Origin: Candidatus Mcinerneyibacteriota bacterium | Lineage (GTDB): Bacteria; AUK180; JAQVHJ01 | DNA length: 6,921 nt | Reading direction: 5' to 3' | Assembly (NCBI GenBank): GCA_030630935.1 | Contig: DAOVMD010000165.1 | Span: 1 to 6,921, forward strand | Shown: positions 4,409 through 6,921 of the stretch, piece after piece | Layout: each line of letters opens with the position of its first letter | Numbering within the stretch: the stretch's first letter is position 1 | Program-made: the position numbers and the translations under genes | The notes under the pieces: generated by a model | Seen by the model: the letters and a program-made list of their open reading frames with translations, nothing else | Told to the model about the DNA's origin: nothing | Database searches by the model: none

Positions 4409-4768
4409 TCAGTGTTTATCTTCTTTGTTATGCTTGGCACCTTGATATACGTTCCAAAAAGAATCAAAGCTGCTCTTCTCAGCCGCGACAATTGGTTTAT
4501 CTAAATATTTAAATTTCAACAGGAAGCCTTCTAAATCCAAATAATATTTCAGCAATTCAAAAGAACCGATAAAGCTCTCTGTATGATTAGATGTATTATA
4601 TTCTACAAGTCTTTTTAATTCATCTAAACATTTTTCAATCTGTAAAATTATCTCCTCTTCTTTTACCTTCGCCCCTAACATATTAAAGAACTTCTCAACC
4701 TCGGGCACATCTGAAGACTGCTCAATGTTATAATGAAAAATGCTATTTATAATCTCCTTGATCTCCAT
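4409..4768 (-). CDS. Hypothetical protein, 119 residues, downstream of abiEii
   Basis: I do not recognise this protein. It is a soluble-looking, acidic, mostly helical chain with no membrane segment, signal peptide or known catalytic motif. A leucine- and glutamate-rich stretch (about 35-60, KVKEEEIILQIEKCLDELKR) could form an amphipathic helix, and the C-terminus is charged (HNKEDKH). The ATG at 4768 has a strong GAGGTG Shine-Dalgarno five bases upstream, which supports a real gene. It lies 98 bases downstream of abiEii on the same strand, with no obvious terminator or promoter between them. It may therefore be a third, optional gene of the AbiE transcript, but a separate weak promoter cannot be ruled out. 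Its 3' end runs into the repeat patchwork. Confidence 0.65.
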   Translation of the reverse strand: MEIKEIINSIFHYNIEQSSDVPEVEKFFNMLGAKVKEEEIILQIEKCLDELKRLVEYNTSNHTESFIGSFELLKYYLDLEGFLLKFKYLDKPIVAAEKSSFDSFWNVYQGAKHNKEDKH

Positions 4769-4866
4769 TTCTTCACCTCTCTTTTTTTAACATCACAAAA
4801 TAAAATAACCACTCTTATATGAAAATTCTTTCAAGAAATAAGAAAAGGACAATCATCATATTCTTT

Positions 4867-5841
4867 TTATTTCTTACTATCTAAATACTTGATAATATTT
4901 TTTTGCTTCCACAAAAGAGCCGGATGCTTTTTTAGACATGGAATTAATAATGAATATTCCTTAAATAATAGTTCGGGAGAAAAAATACCTTTATCTAGTA
5001 AATCATTTATGAAAAGATTCTCTTCATTAGAAAATTCTAATAATTTACTGATAAATGGCAATACTGTTTCTAATAGAATATCCTTTGATATATTATCATT
5101 ACTCCGTAATAGAGGTTTTAATGAATTATTAAATTCATTATTATCAATATTAATAACTTCCTTAGGGTTTATCATCCTGAAATCATTTCTCATAGCAACA
5201 CCTAAAAATATTACAGATTTTCTAAGTAATAATTTATCATAATCAATAAAATCAATAATTTTAAGGATATCATAAATATCTCTTGGTAGAGATCTATCTA
5301 AAGCAGCGACAATTTTGCCGGCAAATAATTCTTCTTTTGATACAAGGCGGACTTTACACTTTTCTGAACCTGGAAAAACGGTAAATGCTTTTTCTACAGG
5401 TGTCCCGATAGGACAACGAAACATATAATTCAAATCGATCTCTATATTTTTATTGTTACCAAAAACATCTATGTATCTAAGTACCCACTTACCTCCGGCG
5501 TGTTCATCCCCAGGATTATGTAATATATGATAACCCTTATCTGAAATTAACATTTCTAATGCTCTTGAAATTTCGGACCTTTCACCTTTCATGGTTTCAA
5601 TATCAACTGAGCCTACATAGTTTAAATCTATATCTACTGAAATCCGGGGTTTATCTAAATAGCAGAAATTTAAACCAGTACCACCTTTAAGGAGTAACCT
5701 TTTCTTTAGATATGGATGTCGGAATATATCATCTAAAAAATCACTCATCCTTATAACTTTTTCAATTGCATCTATTCTAAATTTAGTGGCATTTGAAATT
5801 ATTTGGAGTTTATCTTTTGTTAGTCCTGAAATTCTTTCCAT
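4867..5841 (-). CDS. abiEii: AbiEii-type nucleotidyltransferase toxin
   Basis: The 324-residue protein matches the AbiEii / AbiGii toxin family (PF08843 type), a DNA polymerase beta-like nucleotidyltransferase. Family members are growth-arresting toxins of type IV toxin-antitoxin systems and give abortive infection against phage; some relatives modify tRNA. Visible motifs: LLKGGTGLNF (50-59), where GGT binds nucleotide; RISVDIDLNYVG (66-77), giving the paired metal-binding acids Asp70 and Asp72; IEIDLNY (133-139), with Asp136 as a likely further acid; and EELFAGKIVAALDR..RDIYDI (170-192), the family's lysine/aspartate motif with Lys176, Asp182 and Asp188. All expected residues are present, so it is probably active. 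The ATG at 5841 lies 22 bases inside the end of abiEi, with a purine-rich GAGAAAAG just upstream, so translation is probably coupled. No terminator is evident after the stop. Confidence 0.92.
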   Translation of the reverse strand: MERISGLTKDKLQIISNATKFRIDAIEKVIRMSDFLDDIFRHPYLKKRLLLKGGTGLNFCYLDKPRISVDIDLNYVGSVDIETMKGERSEISRALEMLISDKGYHILHNPGDEHAGGKWVLRYIDVFGNNKNIEIDLNYMFRCPIGTPVEKAFTVFPGSEKCKVRLVSKEELFAGKIVAALDRSLPRDIYDILKIIDFIDYDKLLLRKSVIFLGVAMRNDFRMINPKEVINIDNNEFNNSLKPLLRSNDNISKDILLETVLPFISKLLEFSNEENLFINDLLDKGIFSPELLFKEYSLLIPCLKKHPALLWKQKNIIKYLDSKK

Positions 5842-6620
5842 CTTTTCTCGATAACAGTTTTAGGAACAATCAGGTTCCATCTCTTGACCAGCTTACCATT
5901 CTTCCGCTTATTATTGAAATATACTACAGAAGAAGGTATGTTTTCCATTATTTGCTTTAGTATGTAATCATCAACAAAAAATTGTTTTTGATGCTGTTCA
6001 AGAAAAAAACCAACCCTTGAATATAAAACTTTTGATTTGAACAAGGCTAAATATTTAAATATTCTATCAAAATCTAAATAGGGATACTTTTCTATCGACC
6101 TATAAACCTCTTCTATTCCACCGGCATAATCAGGCCTGTTTATACAATCGATAAAAGTCCTTTCCGGATTAGTAAGTGTTATATTTACACCATGATACAT
6201 CTGTTTTTGAAAACCCTGTAACTCATACGAATTGCTCTGTAATCTCTTTGGTGTCTTAACTCTTGTATATTGAGTGTTATTTATCTTAATATTCCGCTTT
6301 GCGTATGGAAAATAATAATAGTAATTGGATAAAACACTATGGCAATATCCCAAAACCTCTAATGCTGTATGAAATGCTAAAACAGAGTTCTTGACTAATT
6401 TTGAAGCGATAAGAATCTCATCAACCTGGAAATTATCCGGATCAATACCTGGAGGAACAACCGCATATAATCCTCGGATTATACTTTTAACCTTACCCTT
6501 TGATATGTAATTAATCATAAGATTATTATAAGCTGTCTTTCTATTTCTCTGGATGGCTTCAAAATATTCATCCAGTCTGAAAACCGGGTGCTTGTTAAAA
6601 AATTCTTTGTATTCACTCAT
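5820..6620 (-). CDS. abiEi: AbiEi-type antitoxin and transcriptional repressor
   Basis: The 266-residue protein is the partner expected upstream of AbiEii. Family members have an N-terminal winged helix that binds inverted repeats in their own promoter, and a C-terminal domain needed for antitoxicity. In type IV systems the antitoxin counters the toxin's effect without a stable toxin-antitoxin complex. Here residues 1-55 look like the winged helix, ending SIIRGLYAVVPPG (46-58), the usual 'G-x-Y-x-x-x-P-x-G' turn. Then follow SVLAFHTALEVLGYCH (79-94) and LTNPERTFIDCINRPDYAGG (149-168), both typical of the AbiEi core. The ATG at 6620 has no clear Shine-Dalgarno; the next in-frame Met (residue 35) would cut the winged helix, so the long start is kept. 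The gene overlaps abiEii by 22 bases. It is driven by the promoter at 6658-6685, which sits inside inverted repeats, in line with self-repression. Confidence 0.9.
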   Translation of the reverse strand: MSEYKEFFNKHPVFRLDEYFEAIQRNRKTAYNNLMINYISKGKVKSIIRGLYAVVPPGIDPDNFQVDEILIASKLVKNSVLAFHTALEVLGYCHSVLSNYYYYFPYAKRNIKINNTQYTRVKTPKRLQSNSYELQGFQKQMYHGVNITLTNPERTFIDCINRPDYAGGIEEVYRSIEKYPYLDFDRIFKYLALFKSKVLYSRVGFFLEQHQKQFFVDDYILKQIMENIPSSVVYFNNKRKNGKLVKRWNLIVPKTVIEKRWKEFQD

Positions 6621-6657
6621 TTGTATAAAATCGCTTTTAACTATATTACCTATACTA

Positions 6658-6685
6658 ATTATAACATATATTTACAAATTGTCAA
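6658..6685 (-). promoter_or_regulatory. Extended -10 sigma70 promoter of the abiE pair
   Basis: Minus strand TTGACA (6685-6680) and TATAAT (6663-6658) are perfect, with a 16-base spacer and TG one base before the -10 box (extended -10). Predicted transcription starts near 6651, giving a leader of about 30 bases. Such a strong promoter suits a gene pair kept in check by its own repressor. Confidence 0.8.
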
Positions 6686-6726
6686 GTCATTATTTGCAAA
6701 TATTTGTAATTGACTATATTGACAAT
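6672..6726. promoter_or_regulatory. Nested inverted repeats, candidate AbiEi operator
   Basis: TTACAAAT (6672-6679) is inverted at 6702-6709, and ATTGTCAA (6678-6685) at 6719-6726. Between them are two overlapping perfect palindromes, ATTTGCAAAT (6692-6701) and CAAATATTTG (6697-6706). They cover the -35 box and the 40 bases upstream of it. Known AbiEi proteins bind paired inverted repeats at their own promoter, so this is the natural operator. Which arms are actually bound is not known, and AT-rich DNA yields some chance palindromes. Confidence 0.6.
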
Positions 6727-6741
6727 ATATTTAACTGCATC

Positions 6742-6812
6742 TTCTTGCAAGGAAATATAATTGTTTTCTCTGCTCTCTGTTCTCGGTTTGTTTAACACCG
6801 ATTCTTGCAAGG
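6742..6812. repeat. Short direct repeat upstream of abiE; otherwise empty flank
   Basis: TTCTTGCAAGG occurs at 6742-6752 and 6802-6812, 60 bases apart, and both copies are followed by GAAATA after 0-1 bases. From 6727 to the right edge I see no gene. The minus strand holds a 17-codon open end at the edge (GNEWSVSAIFPILQDLQ, stop near 6868) that may or may not be the tail of a gene outside the window. Confidence 0.4.
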
Positions 6813-6921
6813 CGAAATAGCGACATAGTCTTTCATTAAAATACCCCAATATCTATTTTTAACCTAATTACTGTAAATCCTGTAATATAGGGAATATAGC
6901 ACTTACACTCCATTCGTTACC

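Noticed and set aside
4120-4504. Plus-strand open frames of 87 and 107 codons
   Set aside because: They translate palindromic repeats and the antisense of the 119-residue gene; the sequence looks random and lacks ribosome binding sites.
4769-4866. Separate promoter for the 119-residue gene
   Set aside because: A TTGAAA is present (near 4833-4828) but no -10 box at proper spacing; co-transcription with abiE remains the simpler reading.
4889-5242. Plus-strand frame of 117 codons
   Set aside because: It is antisense to abiEii, whose conserved motifs and overlap with abiEi show the real coding strand.
6553-6795. Plus-strand frame of 80 codons
   Set aside because: It is antisense to the start of abiEi and runs across its promoter and operator region.
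6868-6921. Tail of a minus-strand gene entering from the right edge
   Set aside because: Only 17 open codons, with no recognisable motif; too short to call.

Overview
This is a low-GC bacterial window. It has Shine-Dalgarno leaders, sigma70-type promoters and bacterial toxin or defence families. No rRNA, tRNA or other marker gene is visible, so the taxon cannot be fixed. AT-rich coding plus many GC-richer intergenic hairpin repeats resembles draft genomes of uncultured lineages, but that is only an impression. Every gene I can support lies on the minus strand, so transcription runs from high to low coordinates.

Layout, in order of transcription. (1) 6620-4867: an AbiEi antitoxin / AbiEii toxin pair (type IV toxin-antitoxin, abortive infection type) with overlapping reading frames. 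It has a strong promoter with nested inverted repeats at 6658-6726. A small unrecognised gene follows at 4768-4409. (2) 4400-3656: about 750 bp without a gene, holding composite repeat B and several palindromes. (3) 3595-2294: a complete AAA+ ATPase with a DUF4143 C-terminus. The last ~40 codons of a winged-helix protein (2293-2173, probably the tail of a lost Fic-type gene) are attached exactly at its stop codon. (4) 2136-1830: repeat C and a triplet of 11-bp repeats. (5) 1716-583: a class II Fic AMP-transferase with its own promoter and a terminator-like hairpin in its leader. (6) 607-241: composite repeat A, a colinear diverged copy of repeat B. (7) 84 to the left edge: the first 28 codons of a class II glutamine amidotransferase, preceded by a near-perfect promoter.

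The genes look like independently promoted accessory modules: AbiE, DUF4143 ATPase and Fic. They are set between mosaic intergenic repeats made of small hairpins. Several hairpins differ between copies by compensatory changes, so the fold rather than the sequence seems conserved. The most interesting layout is around fic. Repeats A and C on its two sides join into what repeat B holds as one continuous stretch, sharing the 10-mer ATTAAAGTAA at the joint. This looks like an occupied and an empty site for insertion of a fic module. The functions of the modules are family knowledge; the insertion model is inference.
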